Shown one piece after another: positions 11,101-22,247 of a stretch of DNA of 64,000 nt (its first letter is position 1; every line of letters starts with the position of its first letter). Source of the DNA: Phytopythium helicoides (lineage: Eukaryota > Oomycota > Peronosporomycetes > Pythiales > Pythiaceae); contig JANFNE010000010.1 of the NCBI GenBank assembly GCA_024867545.1, positions 372,001 to 436,000 of the forward strand, read 5' to 3'. The notes under the pieces are model-generated. The model was given only the letters and a program-made list of their open reading frames with translations. It was not told the DNA's origin and ran no database searches. The position numbers and the translations under genes were made by a program.

Positions 11101-12789
11101 TTCTTTACCACTCCTTGAATATTGCAAAGCTCAACGTGGTTGCCATTTGTTCGGTATAAAAAATCCCCACGCAACACAATCGAGCTTGAGGCGCACTTGA
11201 ATTGACTGAGCCGCTTTGACTCGCCGTCTTTGAGCTCGTAAACCTCAGCTTTAGAACCACCCCAGACAACTAAGCCCAGAACCGTCGTGGGAGATACCTT
11301 TGATTCGAATTGACGCCTCGAGTGAAGACTGAGTAATCACGCCATCTCGAAACCGCTCGATAGATAGCGTCGTTGGTCGAGCCTGGATCACTGCCGAATC
11401 TCCGCAAAGTGATCGCTGCATGTTACCTTCGTGAAGGATCATCACACCGTCGGTTGTGTTCGCAAATACCGGTCGGATAAACAGCATTCCATCCAACTCG
11501 GACTACTCCTGAGCGATTGAACTTGAGAACAAAAAGTCCCAGCGATATGATGGTGGTGAATTCGACTTGGAAGGATCGAGGAGCGAAGTCGATCGCCAGA
11601 AGTAGACCATACCTTGCGCAGTTCCTGCCACCAGGATGCGACGACGAGGTGAAAAGTCGATAGTACTCACGTTGTGGATTGTAGAACTCGTTTTTGGGAG
11701 ATTGAGGACGCTGTTTTCTTCTCGCTGAAGGTCCCAGAATCGGACGAGTGGCTCGCCAGACGCGATGGCTAGCATTCCTGGCCCCGTCCACTTTGTCTCA
11801 TGTAAGCAGCCATCACTTGCAACGCTAAGCTTGACTTTGAAACCTGGCTTGACAGTGCCATCAGTAGCGCTGACTTGAAATACGATGAGGTGGAGGCCTC
11901 GAGTGATGACAATTAGCTGATTCTTCTCTTCGTAGAACATCATGGCTTCGATCGCATGGTTCAGTACATGAACGTCGGTGATGTGTCCCAAGATCATCCG
12001 CGAAATGAACTGAGCCAATTTCGCCCCCGAAGAAAAACTGAGGGCACGCATGCTGCGAGAACGAGTCGCTAGGTATCCCACCGAAACAAACAAGTCAGCC
12101 CAACGACTTGCTAGTGAATGTGCAGCAAGGGTCCCTTTATTTACCTCTTTGCACCCTTCTCCTTTGAAGGCGGTCTCGTAGCAAATACACAATGCGTCAA
12201 ACTGCCTTGACGCGTATACTGAGTGCTAAGAGAGAGTTGATAGCGGTTATCAACCTTCCAGACTGCGAATACAGCCATTCTCGTCCGCGGTTAGCAGTCG
12301 ATTACCGCCAGGTGCCCACTTGAGCAGCCCAACACGAGCCGTATGGGGCGAGTTCACCTCGCGTGCCATCTTTTCCTTGAACACCCAGAGGGAAATCATG
12401 CCTATTGAACAATTAGATAAGGTTGTCAGCTGCGTATCGATGATAGCACCTATCCGCGAAACTAGATTGCAGCACCATCGCTCCATCCTATCGCTAGCGC
12501 TGAGCCCCTCGGCTGCCAAGCCATCGTCACAATGTCTGCTGGACGTGCATAGGCGTCGAATCCTGGTAATTTATCGCCCTTTTGGAATGTCCCGCACTCA
12601 CTTAGTTGAGTCATCGGGGGACTGGTGGAGGTAACATGACGAAAGACACCGCACCTCGTCGCTGAAGAAGTGTACCTCACGGTTCTCGAGCCCGACCGCG
12701 AGCACAGCATCCTGCTCACCCCAGGTCGAGCACACCTGCCGCAGATTGGATGGTGTCTGCACCTTGTAGTCATAGAATAGCGCGCACAT
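8106..12789 (-). CDS. IFT140: Intraflagellar transport protein 140 homologue
   Basis: IFT140 belongs to the IFT-A complex, which drives retrograde transport in cilia and flagella. Start ATG 12789 (MCALFYDYKVQ), stop 8106, with the acidic tail EEDDEMEEDIAEED. N-terminal WD40-type propellers (VLAVGLENREVHFF, LLKWAPGGNRLLTADENG, VRFWDLQREENS, LRVFDLSRRDPKA) lead into a long alpha-solenoid/TPR region (about 8.7-10.2 kb) and the conserved end EILEEMRRRG. The large central frame is intact for 837 codons. Elsewhere one extra base breaks the frame near 11275 (GGGCTTAG), 8785 (before RAFEQLASFY) and 8432 (GAAAATGC), and the region 11470-11510 has two shifts and a TAG. The match to IFT140 resumes exactly after each break, so these look like sequence errors. 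Confidence 0.92.
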
Positions 12790-13324
12790 GGCGGCCCTGA
12801 GCGAGCCAGGTCGTCCTCGCTTGCTCTGTGATCCTCGACCTCGTCCTCGCCAGTCGGTATCTACAGGAACAGTCGCCTCTTCCACGAATCGCCGCGACGG
12901 TTCCCGTTGCAGCAGCCCAGGATTTCCCTCACGCACAGCGTGTCTTGCAATTCTATGATGCCCTTGCTCCAGTTGTGCTGCCTTCGTGTAGCCATCTATT
13001 GCGCATGCGCGATGACACCACTTCAACCAGGTCAAGTTTTCAGAGACAGCTTGCTAACACCTCGCCTCAGTGACTATTGTCTCTCGAGGATATTTGCAAA
13101 AGTACTGATCCTCTGAAAGAGTGGCTGTTTTGTCGTGGACCACCTAAACGTTAGTATACTTATTTAGCATCTATATTTATATTTAATACACCAATCAGAA
13201 CGAATCAATGTCTCTTTTTCCACCAATGGGACGCACTTTTTTGACTGGTGGCAAGCGGCATTAGCGGTAGTGTCGGCTCCATCAACCTGCAGAGTTCTCC
13301 GCGCGACGAGCAGCAGCAGCAGCG
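12790..13324. other. Divergent intergenic region between IFT140 and PUM3-like gene
   Basis: 535 bases between two divergent starts. The part at 13145-13200 is notably AT-rich, with runs such as TATATTTATATTTAATACA. I see no convincing coding frame and no clear initiator element, so the promoters of both genes are assumed to lie here without a specific site. Confidence 0.5.
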
Positions 13325-15058
13325 ATGGCGGCGCCGGGCAAGACGCAGGGCAAGCCGGCAGGCAAGTTCCAGGCCAAGCAGGCAGCGGGCAAGAAGGACG
13401 GCGGCTTCACAGGCAAGAAGGACGGCGGGTTCGCGGGCAAGAAGCGCGCGGCTCCGGCCGACAAGGACGCCAAGAAGTCCTTCATGGACCAGAAGCTGGC
13501 CAAGAAGCAGCGCAAGATGCAGCGCCCGCACTACGACATGGTCACGCGCGCCAAGCAGATCTGGAACATCATCCGCGAGCGCGACGTAGACAAGAACAAG
13601 CGCGCCACGCTCGTCGACGAGCTCTACGGACTCGTCAAGGGCAAGATCTTCGACGTCGCGGCCAAGCATGATGCCTCGCGCGTCATCCAGTCGCTCATGC
13701 AGTTCGGAAAGCCTGAGCACCGATCGCAGGTCGTCGCGGAGCTCAAGGAGCACCTCGTGGAGCTTGCCAAGATGCAGTATGGATGCTTCCTCGTGCAGAA
13801 GCTCATCAAGTATGGCAGCAGCCAGGACCGCGCCGTCATTGTCAAGCAGCTCACGGGCAACGTTGTGTCGGTTGCCACGCATAACATCGCTGCCAACGTG
13901 ATTGAGTACTCGCAGGAGTACTTGCAGCCGGCGCAGCTCTCAGGACTCAAGCTCGAGTTCTACGGCAAGGAGTTCGCTTACTTCAAGGCCGAGAACAAGA
14001 AGAACCTCAAGGACATCCTTGCTGCTAACCCACAGAAGAAGCCTGAGATCATGAAGAACTTGACCAGCATCCTCAACCGCATGGTCGATAAGCAGCTGCT
14101 TGGACTCGCATTCGTTCAAACGCTTCTTTGGGAGTACATGTCCAACGCCGAGCACGACGATGTCATGTCGATGATTGCCAACGTCCGCGATGCGTCGCTT
14201 GCACTGCTGGCGACCCGCAATGGTGCACGCGTTGTCAACAAGTGCATTTCCTTGGGCAATCCCAAGGATCGTAAGCGCGTCATTAAGTGCCTGAAGGACA
14301 AGGTGCTTGACGCGTGCAACCACCCCAGCGGTTACATTGTCATCCAGCGAATCCTCGACGTTGTCGACGATACGGTGCTCGTGCAAAAGTCGATTCTCGC
14401 CGAGCTGAATGATGAGCTGTTTTCGGTGTCCATGCACCCGACCGGCCGCAAGGTGCTGCTGCAGCTTCTAAGCCCGCTGAACAAGTCGTACCTGTCGCCG
14501 GATGACATTGAGCTGCTTCAGCCTCCGATGGTGCCGTCGGCAGATGATGCTTCCGTCCTTGTGGTGAATTACAAGAAGGACCCGGACGCTCGTCGCGAGG
14601 AGTTGCTCAAGGGATTGCTGCCCAAGCTGGAAGATGTGTGCCGTGAGAATGCGGCGGCGATGCTGCGTTCAAAGGAAGGGCGTGACGTCCTGGTGGAGGT
14701 GCTTCGCCGGAGCAAGAGCAGCGACCTGCACAGCGCTGTGGTTGATGCCGTGCTTTCTGAGCCTGAGGAAGAGGACCAGGAGCCGATCTACACGGACGCA
14801 GTTGGTCACTACACGCTTCGTCGTGTGATTAAGGAGACAGCTTGTGCGAAGCCGCTGCTGGAGGCCACCAGCGATAACCTGGCAGAGTGGGCTCGCAGCA
14901 ACCGCGGCTCGTTCGTAGTACTCGCTTTCCTTGAGTCAGAGACTTGTGCTGACGATGCCAAGAAGGCGGTCCCGAAAGCTCTCAAGTCAGTCAAGAAGGA
15001 GCTGCAGAAACTGGCTGAAAAGCAAAAGGGCACGAAGCTGCTGCTAGAGAAGCTCTAA
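13325..15058 (+). CDS. PUM3/Puf6-like pumilio-repeat RNA-binding protein
   Basis: An intact 577-codon single exon from ATG 13325 to TAA 15058. The basic Lys/Gly-rich N-terminus (AGKKDGGFTGKKDGGF) is followed by RAKQIWNIIRERDVDK and then degenerate PUF repeats: DASRVIQSLMQFG, QYGCFLVQKLIKYGSS, HNIAANVIEYSQEYL, NGARVVNKCISLGN, PSGYIVIQRILDVV and HPTGRKVLLQLLSP. The C-terminus corresponds to the CPL region of Puf-A/PUM3 and yeast Puf6, ending QKLAEKQKGTKLLLEKL. Members act in the nucleolus, in 60S ribosome assembly or rRNA processing, and bind RNA or DNA with little sequence preference. Start choice: the ATG follows a CAG-rich leader and the whole frame matches family length. Confidence 0.92.
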   Translation: MAAPGKTQGKPAGKFQAKQAAGKKDGGFTGKKDGGFAGKKRAAPADKDAKKSFMDQKLAKKQRKMQRPHYDMVTRAKQIWNIIRERDVDKNKRATLVDELYGLVKGKIFDVAAKHDASRVIQSLMQFGKPEHRSQVVAELKEHLVELAKMQYGCFLVQKLIKYGSSQDRAVIVKQLTGNVVSVATHNIAANVIEYSQEYLQPAQLSGLKLEFYGKEFAYFKAENKKNLKDILAANPQKKPEIMKNLTSILNRMVDKQLLGLAFVQTLLWEYMSNAEHDDVMSMIANVRDASLALLATRNGARVVNKCISLGNPKDRKRVIKCLKDKVLDACNHPSGYIVIQRILDVVDDTVLVQKSILAELNDELFSVSMHPTGRKVLLQLLSPLNKSYLSPDDIELLQPPMVPSADDASVLVVNYKKDPDARREELLKGLLPKLEDVCRENAAAMLRSKEGRDVLVEVLRRSKSSDLHSAVVDAVLSEPEEEDQEPIYTDAVGHYTLRRVIKETACAKPLLEATSDNLAEWARSNRGSFVVLAFLESETCADDAKKAVPKALKSVKKELQKLAEKQKGTKLLLEKL

Positions 15059-15418
15059 GTAAATCCCAACCCACCCGGATAGCATGTTGCGACTGTAGTT
15101 GTAGGCGTGCTGCCAACGAAATCTATATAGACCGCCGTACTCATTCCTCACCGCTTTCTTCACTTCTACATCGATAAACTCTCTACGTTCTGTTTGTTGC
15201 CGTGCAGTGAAAACCAGTCGTGCATCGATCCATTACCGCTTGGAGCGTCTTGATGCCGTACCATCGGTAAAAAGCCCATGAGCGCTCCATGACGACTTCA
15301 ACAGGGCGACTGTCATGTCACTGTCTCGATGGAGTGTCCATCCTGCTCTGCGTCGTGCTGTCGCCGGGGGCAGGTTGGATCCGCGCTGGCCAAAGCTACC
15401 AACGATCGGCCGACGACG
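15059..15418. other. Intergenic region between PUM3-like and p24 genes
   Basis: 360 bases holding the presumed 3' end of the PUM3-like gene and the promoter of the p24 gene. CTCATTCCTCACCGCTTTC at about 15139 weakly resembles the oomycete initiator. No coding frame of its own is supported. Confidence 0.4.
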
Positions 15419-16272
15419 ATGGCGCTGTGGCTGCGCGTGTGGCTGGCGGCGCTGGCGACGGCGCTGAGCTGCTGGAGCGCGCCCGCGCGCGCGTTCATCG
15501 TGACGCTGGACGCGAGCGCGGAGGAGTGCTACTTCGAGTACGTGCGGCAGAAGCGCACGGCGTACATGCGCATCGGCGTGCTCGAGTCGAGCGACAAGTT
15601 CGACGTGCGCCTCAAGGCGTTCGGGCCGTTCGCCGAGGCGCCCAAGGAGGGCGATGTGGACAAGAAGTTCTTCGACCAGCTCATCACGACCGAGCGCGAC
15701 GAGAGCAACCAGAACCTGCAGCACAACGGCTTCAATTTCAAGTCGGAGCACCGGGGCGGGTGGTACAAGTTCTGCCTCGACAACAAGCACTCGGGCAGGA
15801 ACGGCAAGGTCGTAGAGTTCTACACGTCCTTCGACATGTCCAACGAGGAGGACTACGGCAACGAGGATATGCTGGAGGCGGCGACTCGCCAAGGTGGGCT
15901 CGCTGTCATGACAGTGGATGTGCGCGACTCGGGAACTGACACTGGTATCTAACGTGAAGAGCACATTGAGGGCGTGACAAATTCGCTCGAGCGCCTCAAG
16001 ACCTTGCTGGACCTGATCAGGAACGAGCAGGACTACTATCGCGCGCGCGAGCACCGCCACAGGCAGAGTACGAGGTTCATTGGGTTGTGCGCTTGAGTTT
16101 GGAGCTGACGGTGATCGTTGAATGAGCAGCTATCGAAAGCAACAACTCGCGCATCATGTGGTACACGACGCTGGAGATCCTCACGCTCGCCATTCTCTAC
16201 GGCTGCCAGGCGTTCCTGCTGCACAAGTGGTTCAGCGACCGCGGGTTCCTCGCCAAGCGGCAGTGGGTGTAA
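15419..16272 (+). CDS. p24/TMED-family (EMP24/GP25L) cargo receptor
   Basis: p24 proteins cycle between ER and Golgi and sort cargo into COPI and COPII vesicles. Three exons: 15419-15893, 15960-16067 and 16130-16272, with introns of 66 and 62 bases, both GT-AG. ATG 15419 begins a signal peptide (MALWLRVWLAALATALSCWS) cleaved near the Ala-Arg-Ala-Phe. The GOLD domain follows (FIVTLDASAEECYFEYV, GGWYKFCLDNKHS), then a coiled coil (SLERLKTLLDLIRNEQDYYR), the conserved Asn-Ser-Arg before the membrane helix (ESNNSRIMWYTTLEILTLAI) and a short cytosolic tail ending AKRQWV. The tail lacks a strict KKXX signal. Removing the two introns restores one continuous frame, which supports the model. Confidence 0.92.
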
Positions 16273-16360
16273 GATCTGTGGCAGTGTCCGTACAAAATAG
16301 CGAGCCACGCATAAAGCGGCTCATACACAGATGTTGGATCACTCAACGCGAGCACAGCTT

Positions 16361-17146
16361 TCATTCGATTTGACTAGAGAGGATTTCTAGATCTTCAAGC
16401 ATGAGCTTGCTTTGGGCTTCCAGCTCCGTGGCGCTGCCTGATAGTGCCGGACCAAACGCGACTCCGACCCGAAACGCAGGGGTAGACGACGGATCTCGCT
16501 CTGACTAGCACGTAAAACGTGTGCGCTGCGTCCAGATCGCCTGCTACACGGTAGAAGCCCTTGGTCGGCCGTCATCATGGCGTCGAGAGGGCTAAGTCGC
16601 AAAGCCTGCCGCAGCGCCTCCAGGGCTCACCTTGTCCGACTCGACGGTCACAAACGAAGACAAGTCGACCGAATCGCTCCTCACGGGCTCGAACGTCACC
16701 AGGTCAAAGAAGGAGACTCGGAACGGGACGGTCTTCGCGAGCGGCTGCTGGGTCCCTGGGCTCTGCAGCGAGAGCTGGATCGCGCCGGAGACGACGCTTC
16801 TCGCCTCGAGTGGGACGCGGACCTCTCGCTGGTCTCCAGGCGCCAACGCCTCTATCTCCACTCGAACCGCATCGACATCGCTCCCGTCAAGCCTGACAGC
16901 GAGCGCGAGCGAGGCCACGTGGATCTGCGACGCGTTCTCGAGCGAGACGCGCAGCGATCCGTCGTGCGCGTCGACCTTGTGCGCGACGCGCAGGCTCTGC
17001 AGCAGCGCGGCCTCCATGACCTCGTTCATCATCTCCATCATGTGCGCGCTCTGCGCCAGGCTGTCGCCCACGCGCTCGAACACGGACGCGAACGACTGCT
17101 GGATGCCGCCCGCATAGTTGTTGAGCATCGCCGCCATGTCCTCCAT
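16361..17146 (-). CDS. Conserved-looking protein of unknown function
   Basis: Start ATG 17146 (MEDMAAMLNNYAGG), two exons. The first exon (to about 16632) encodes a helical start (SFASVFERVGDSLAQSAHMM) followed by alternating strands (SLRVSLENASQIHVASLALA, DQREVRVPLEARSVV, PFRVSFFDLVTFEPV) that look like a beta-sandwich. A GTGAGC donor after VESDK splices to GFYRVAGDLDAAHTFYVLV, and the protein ends with the helix ELEAQSKLMLEDLEILSSQ. Near 16505 one extra base shifts the frame between YVLVR and DPSSTPAFRVGVAFGP. I do not recognise the family. A coiled coil plus beta-sandwich hints at a subunit of a complex. It ends 88 bases past the convergent p24 gene and diverges from the helicase gene. Confidence 0.6.
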
Positions 17147-17303
17147 GGCCGCTCCAAGACTCGCTAATCTGATGGCCACCCCCGACGGATATCAGTTCAG
17201 AGAGTGACTGGGTATCCGACCACGCACGCCCAAGAGGTTTCCTCAGAGCGAGAAAAGCCACGCCAGCAGCAGATCTCGAGCCCGCGACGCCTCCAGGAAG
17301 CCA

Positions 17304-19161
17304 TGGACGGAGCCCCGGCGCCTTCGCGCGCGCCTCGCCGCCGCAACCGCAAGCCGCAGGGCGGCGCCCCGGCTCAAGGCCCGGCTCAAGCCCCGAGCAG
17401 GAGCAGCAGCACCCGGCGGTCAAGCGTCACGGCGGCGCGAGCGAGAGCGGCGAACCGCAGGAGCGCAAGAAGCGCCGCGGCGGTCGCCGAAAGAAGTCGG
17501 CGGCCAACGCGGGCGAAGCCAAGGAGAGCGAGCCCGCGGACAACAAGAGCGACGAGTGGGAGCTCGTGGACGTGGCGGACGCCGAGAAGAAGGAGCCGTC
17601 CACCATGGACCACCTGTCGGACGTGCTGTTCGCGTCGCTTGACATCTCGGCCAAGACCAAACGCGCCATCGTCGAGGACCTCAAGTATGAACGCCTCACG
17701 CATGTGCAGAATGAGACCTTCGCGCACATCCTGAACGGCAAGGACGTGCTCGCCAAGGCCAAGACGGGTAACGGCAAGACCATCGCGTTCTTGCTGCCCG
17801 TGATCGAGAACCTCGTACGCGAGAGCCCGTCCTTGGACGTCATCCCCGTGCTCGTCATCTCGCCGACGCGCGAGCTCGCGATCCAGATTGCCACCGAAGC
17901 TCGCCGCCTTACCAAGTTCCACCAGCTCCACATCTCGTGCTTCGTTGGTGGGTCGTCTATCTCCAAGGACACCAAGACGCTCACTTCCAGCACGCCGCTG
18001 GACATCCTGATCGCCACTCCTGGACGTCTGCAGGATCATCTGCAGCAGAACACGGGCCGTATCCAGCAGCGTCTGGGACGCGCTCGCGTGCTCGTTCTTG
18101 ACGAGGCCGATCGTCTGCTTGACATGGGCTTCCGCCCCGAGATCATGCGCATCATTGGATACCTGCCAAAGGAGCGTCAGACACTGCTTTTCAGCGCCAC
18201 GTTGCCGGCCTCGACTGAGGAGCTCAAGCGCGTTGCTCTTCGTGAAGACTATGAGTTCGTAGACACGATCGACGAGAACGACCAGCAGACTAACGTCCAG
18301 ACCGTTCAGGAGTATGTCGCGTGCGCATCGGAGGACGTCATTCCCGCGGTTGAGACGATCCTGAGTGACCACATGAAGCAATCAAGCTACAAAGTCATGG
18401 TATTCTTCCCCACGGCTCGCGCGGCGCAGTTTATGGCGCAGCTGTTTGTGGCTGCCGGCTTCCCGAACGTACTCGAGATCCACTCGCGCAAGAGTCAGGG
18501 CCACCGCACCAAGACTGCAGAGGCGTTCCGCACGGGCAAGAAAGTGATTCTCTTTTCATCGGACGTTTCAGCGCGTGGTGTCGACTACCCCGATGTCTCG
18601 CTGGTTCTTCAGGTCGGTCTGACGGATCGCGACCAGTACATCCACCGCCTTGGTCGTACCGCTCGTGCGGGCATGCAGGGACGTGGCGTTCTCGTGCTCG
18701 CTGACTTTGAAAAGCCGCTGCTGAAGGAGCTCAGTGACTTGCCGATGACGGAATGCGTGCTACCTGCCGCGCCTTCTCCTTTGCGCACGAAGCAGGTGAT
18801 GGCGGAGCTGTCGAAGAACTCGGAGCTTGAGAAGTCTGCCCAGCAGTCGTACCAGGCGTGGCTCGGCTTCTACAACACGCACATGAAGCGTCTGCGCATT
18901 GACCGCGTGACGCTAGTGCAGTTGGCGGCGCAGTACAGTGCGCAAATCGGTCTGCAGGAGGTGCCGAAGCTCGAGAAGAAGACTCTCAAGAAGATGAACC
19001 TGTTTGGCACGCCTGGCATCGAGCCTTCGGCTTACGAGCAGCGTGGCAACAACGGTGGAGGTCGTGGCGGGGGCAGCCGTGGAGGTGGTGGCCGTGGAGG
19101 TGGCGGTCGCGGTGGCGGGGGACGTGGCGGCGGCGGCGACCGCGGCTTCAACCGCTGGTAG
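17304..19161 (+). CDS. DEAD-box ATP-dependent RNA helicase with C-terminal RGG repeats
   Basis: ATP-dependent RNA unwinding or remodelling enzyme. All helicase motifs are present in one intact frame: Q-motif region LTHVQNETFAHIL, motif I AKTGNGKT, Ia SPTRELAIQ, Ib TPGR, II VLDEADRLLDMGF, III SAT, V FSSDVSARGVDYP and VI HRLGRTARAG. The C-terminus is a Gly/Arg tract (GGGRGGGGRGGGG) ending GDRGFNRW. Domain order and spacing recall the Mss116/plant RH26 branch. ATG 17304 (MDGAPAPSRAPRRRNRK) begins a basic low-complexity N-terminus, which joins the helicase frame only if one base is missing near 17393, in a CCCC run. The next in-frame ATG is 17605. The basic start could be a targeting or RNA-binding segment; the location is not certain. 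Confidence 0.9.
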
Positions 19162-19436
19162 ATTGCTGGAGCGCCAACGATGTTGTCTGGTGCTTTCCAG
19201 CTCAGCTCGGTAGTTTTTCCCATGGTGAGTTCGTTATTAGCCTAAACTCAAACGCGAATAGAGATTGCCAACACAGCAATCGAGTCTGTTGCCATTCACC
19301 ATGTGAGCAGGCGACCTTCGCCGTGGCAATGAAAATCACAGGGTAAAATGTGGTACATACTTTTGTGGTCCTCTCAACACAAAACGTTTATGGACTTTTG
19401 CAGCTGTGCCATTTCCTGCCAAGCAAAGCTGCAAGC

Positions 19437-20984
19437 ATGGCGACCCTGGCCGACTCGTTCCTCGAGGACCTGGACGAGCTGAGCGGCGACAGCGACGCCG
19501 AGGAGCAGCTGGAGGAGCAAGAAGCGTCGACTGCTGGCACCGTAGGGGGCGACGATGACGACGATGACGAAGACGACGAAAACGGCGCAGTGACCGGAAA
19601 GCGGCGGACGTTCGAAGACGCGTTCGGCGGGAGCAAGGAGGGCGGGAAGAACCTGCTGGCTGCGTCCAAGCAGCACGGTGTGGCGTCAGTGGCTCACCTG
19701 AAGCGCTCAGCCAAGTATGCGGAGCACATTCGCACGATCCAGGAGTGCGCCGACAAGTCGGAGGGCGGAGGGCGACACAACCTGGAGGAAGGCAGCCCAG
19801 AGTACGAGCTGGTGGTAACCTCGAACGACCTCATGGTGCAGATCGACGACGAAATTGCCGCGATCCACCGCTTCATCGCCGAGGTGTATGCCAAGAAGTT
19901 TCCAGAGCTGGACTCGCTCGTGCCCAACGCGCTTGACTATGCGCGCGTGGTCAAGGTAATCGGCAACGAGATGGACATGACGGTGATCGATCTGTCAAAG
20001 CTGCTGCCCAGCACGGCTGTTATGAGCATCTCGGTTACCGGCTCGGGCACGAGTGGCAAGCCACTGAACGATGAGGACCTGGCTACATGCATGACGGCGT
20101 GCGACGAGTTGTTGTCGCTGGACGAAGACAAGAGCATGATCCTGAAGTTTGTCGAGAGCCGCATGAAGTACCTTGCTCCGAATGTCTCGCAACTCGTGGG
20201 TACGCGAATTGCAGCGCAGCTCGTTGGTCTGGCAGGTGGTGTCGCGAACCTCGCACGTATCCCGTCATGCAACCTCCAGGTGCTCGGCCAGGAGAAGAAA
20301 GACCTCAGCGGTTTCTCGTCCGCAGCAGCTCTCAAGCATACAGGCATCATCTTCTACTGTGATCTCATCCAGAATGTGCCCCCTTACCTACGTATGAAGG
20401 CGTGTCGTGCGGTAGCTGGCAAGATTGCCCTGATGGCTCGTGTTGACAGCCAACCTCACCAGAATGACACTGAAGGGCTGGTTGGTGCGCGGTTCCGCAG
20501 CGAGCTGATCGAGAAAATGGAGAAGTGGGAGGAGCCTCAAAAAGCAAAGACAAAGAAGGCGCTACCAATCCCCGATGAGAAGCCCCGCCGCAAGCGTGGA
20601 GGCAAGCGTTATCGCAAGATAAAGGAGCGACTCCAGATGACCGATGTGCGTCGTGAGATGAATCGGCAAACATTTGCAACTGCCGACGAAGAGTATGGCG
20701 ATAACGCGATGGGTATCACTGCTGGGCGATTGGGCCAGGAGGGCTCGGGAACACTGCGAATCGCGAAAAAGGAGCAGAAGATCATGACCAAGAAGTTGCG
20801 TGCTGGCACATTTGCACCCGCCAAGCAGCCGCTCTCGGGTTTGGCTTCCAGCCTGGCGTTCACACCGGTGCAGGGTATCGAGCTGATGAACCCTGAGGCG
20901 GCCAAGAAGCGAGTGGAGGAGGCCAACAAGAAGTACTTTTCGGCCCAGAGCGGATTTGTGAGTGTCGTCAAGAAGCAACCGTAG
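19437..20984 (+). CDS. PRPF31: U4/U6 small nuclear ribonucleoprotein PRP31
   Basis: PRP31 joins U4/U6 to U5 in the tri-snRNP by binding the U4 snRNA-15.5K particle. An intact single exon of 516 codons from ATG 19437. The acidic start (SFLEDLDELSGDSDAEE) leads to NOSIC/Nop domains: VVTSNDLMVQIDDEIAAIHR, ELDSLVPNALDYARVVKVIG and APNVSQLVGTRIAAQLVGLA, then PSCNLQVLGQEKKDLSG and HTGIIFYCDLIQNVPPYLR. The C-terminal PRP31-specific part has KPRRKRGGKRYRKIKERLQM and ELMNPEAAKKRVEEANKKYF. An upstream in-frame extension exists, but 19437 is the first ATG with a family-like start. Length and motif order match the family throughout, with no break. Confidence 0.95.
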   Translation: MATLADSFLEDLDELSGDSDAEEQLEEQEASTAGTVGGDDDDDDEDDENGAVTGKRRTFEDAFGGSKEGGKNLLAASKQHGVASVAHLKRSAKYAEHIRTIQECADKSEGGGRHNLEEGSPEYELVVTSNDLMVQIDDEIAAIHRFIAEVYAKKFPELDSLVPNALDYARVVKVIGNEMDMTVIDLSKLLPSTAVMSISVTGSGTSGKPLNDEDLATCMTACDELLSLDEDKSMILKFVESRMKYLAPNVSQLVGTRIAAQLVGLAGGVANLARIPSCNLQVLGQEKKDLSGFSSAAALKHTGIIFYCDLIQNVPPYLRMKACRAVAGKIALMARVDSQPHQNDTEGLVGARFRSELIEKMEKWEEPQKAKTKKALPIPDEKPRRKRGGKRYRKIKERLQMTDVRREMNRQTFATADEEYGDNAMGITAGRLGQEGSGTLRIAKKEQKIMTKKLRAGTFAPAKQPLSGLASSLAFTPVQGIELMNPEAAKKRVEEANKKYFSAQSGFVSVVKKQP

Positions 20985-21104
20985 ATGAGGCTTTTAGATG
21001 GCAGGTTTAACCTTGACTCACCCATTGCAAAGCAAAATCTCTTTCCAGTCATTGCAATCCGTGCTCACTCTAGCTCACTCTAGTCAAAAGTCACGCTCCA
21101 TGAT

Positions 21105-22056
21105 TTACTCGAGGAAGTACTCTTCGTACTTTTGCTCGTAGATAACGCAGAAGCGACGATCGGGTGTGCGGCGCACGCGGTGCAGCGTGCCCTTGATGCG
21201 GCCTTCGGTGCACCGCTGCAGAGCTTTCCCGCAAAAGAGCACAATCTCCTTTCCAGGGACGCACACCTTCTCGGCCTTAATCCACTGCTGCGAGTGCTGG
21301 TCGAACACGTCGAGTCCCTCGACAGACGGCACCGGCTCGGCCACGTAAAGACTCGGATCAACATGCTCAAAGACGTTCTCGAGCTCCGACTGACCGCTCC
21401 CAACGGTGTTGGGGTAGTGCAGTCCATAGCACACCGAGAAGTCCGTGTCCTTGCGCTCCTTGCACGAGTCAATCTTGTATCCGACCGTGAGGCTCAGTGC
21501 CTTATCGCAGATCTGCTGCATGGTGCGCTGGTGTGCGAGCCAGTGGCTCTCAAACGCTTCATTGGGCCACACGAGGCGGCTCATGTCGCCGCAGGCCACG
21601 CGGAAGCAGTCGCGCACGCTCGTGTGCTCGTAGCCGCAGTACCACATGGGCGTGCCGTTCTCGTTGCGGTAGATCTGCTTGCTCGTGCAGCCCGCCTTCC
21701 ACTCATCGTCGGCGCTCGTGAAGAAGTTGGCAAAGTCGGCCATGAGCTGCGCGTACGTGTTCTCGATCTTGTCTCCCAGATGCGTCAGCACCACGAACGA
21801 GTGCTTTCTCCATCAGCGCGTTGAAGCGCGCGCGGTTCTTCCACGAGAGCGCGGCCAGCGGCAGCCGCGGCACCGCGTCATCGTCGCTCTCCGCCACCGC
21901 TTGAGGCTCGAGCTTCTCGCTGGGCTTCTCAACGACGCGAACTTCCGGCTCAGGCTCGCTGGCTCCCACAGCAAGCAACGCGTTGAGTCTGTAGTACTGG
22001 GAGGCGAGCGCGCGCTCGTCCGCGCTCTCCACGTCCATCGCGATCGTCACCGCCAT
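21105..22056 (-). CDS. 2-oxoglutarate/Fe(II)-dependent oxygenase (isopenicillin-N-synthase-like fold)
   Basis: About 317 residues from ATG 22056 (MAVTIAMDVESADERA) to the stop at 21105. The expected iron ligands are visible: His-X-Asp in VFEHVDPSLYVAEP and the distal His in GTLHRVRRTPDRRF, whose following Arg would bind 2-oxoglutarate. The N-terminal strand SFVVLTHLGDKIENTY corresponds to the GFF(Y/F)VTNHG region of the family. The frame shifts once near 21805, in GAGAAAGCAC, between RFNALMEK and HSFVVLTHL; one extra A explains it. Substrates in this superfamily range from small molecules to proteins, and nothing here narrows the choice. The N-terminus (VEKPSEKLEPQAVAESDDD) looks disordered. 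Confidence 0.75.
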
Positions 22057-22247
22057 GCGCGCCTGTTACAAAGGCTCGCACAGCATTGCTCGTCCTGATG
22101 CATTGTTATATACGTAATTTTTTTGCAACACGAACGACTGCAATTGGCTGAAAAATGCGCGACCAGCCTCTATTATTGGCTGTAAATGGTGCAGCAGCTG
22201 CCCGCAACTGCTGGCCAACGCAAAGATCACCTGCGAGACAGGCGGAG

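Noticed and set aside
15233..16060. 275-codon minus-strand frame opposite the p24 gene
   Set aside because: It is the antisense of a well-supported, intron-containing gene and has no family pattern.
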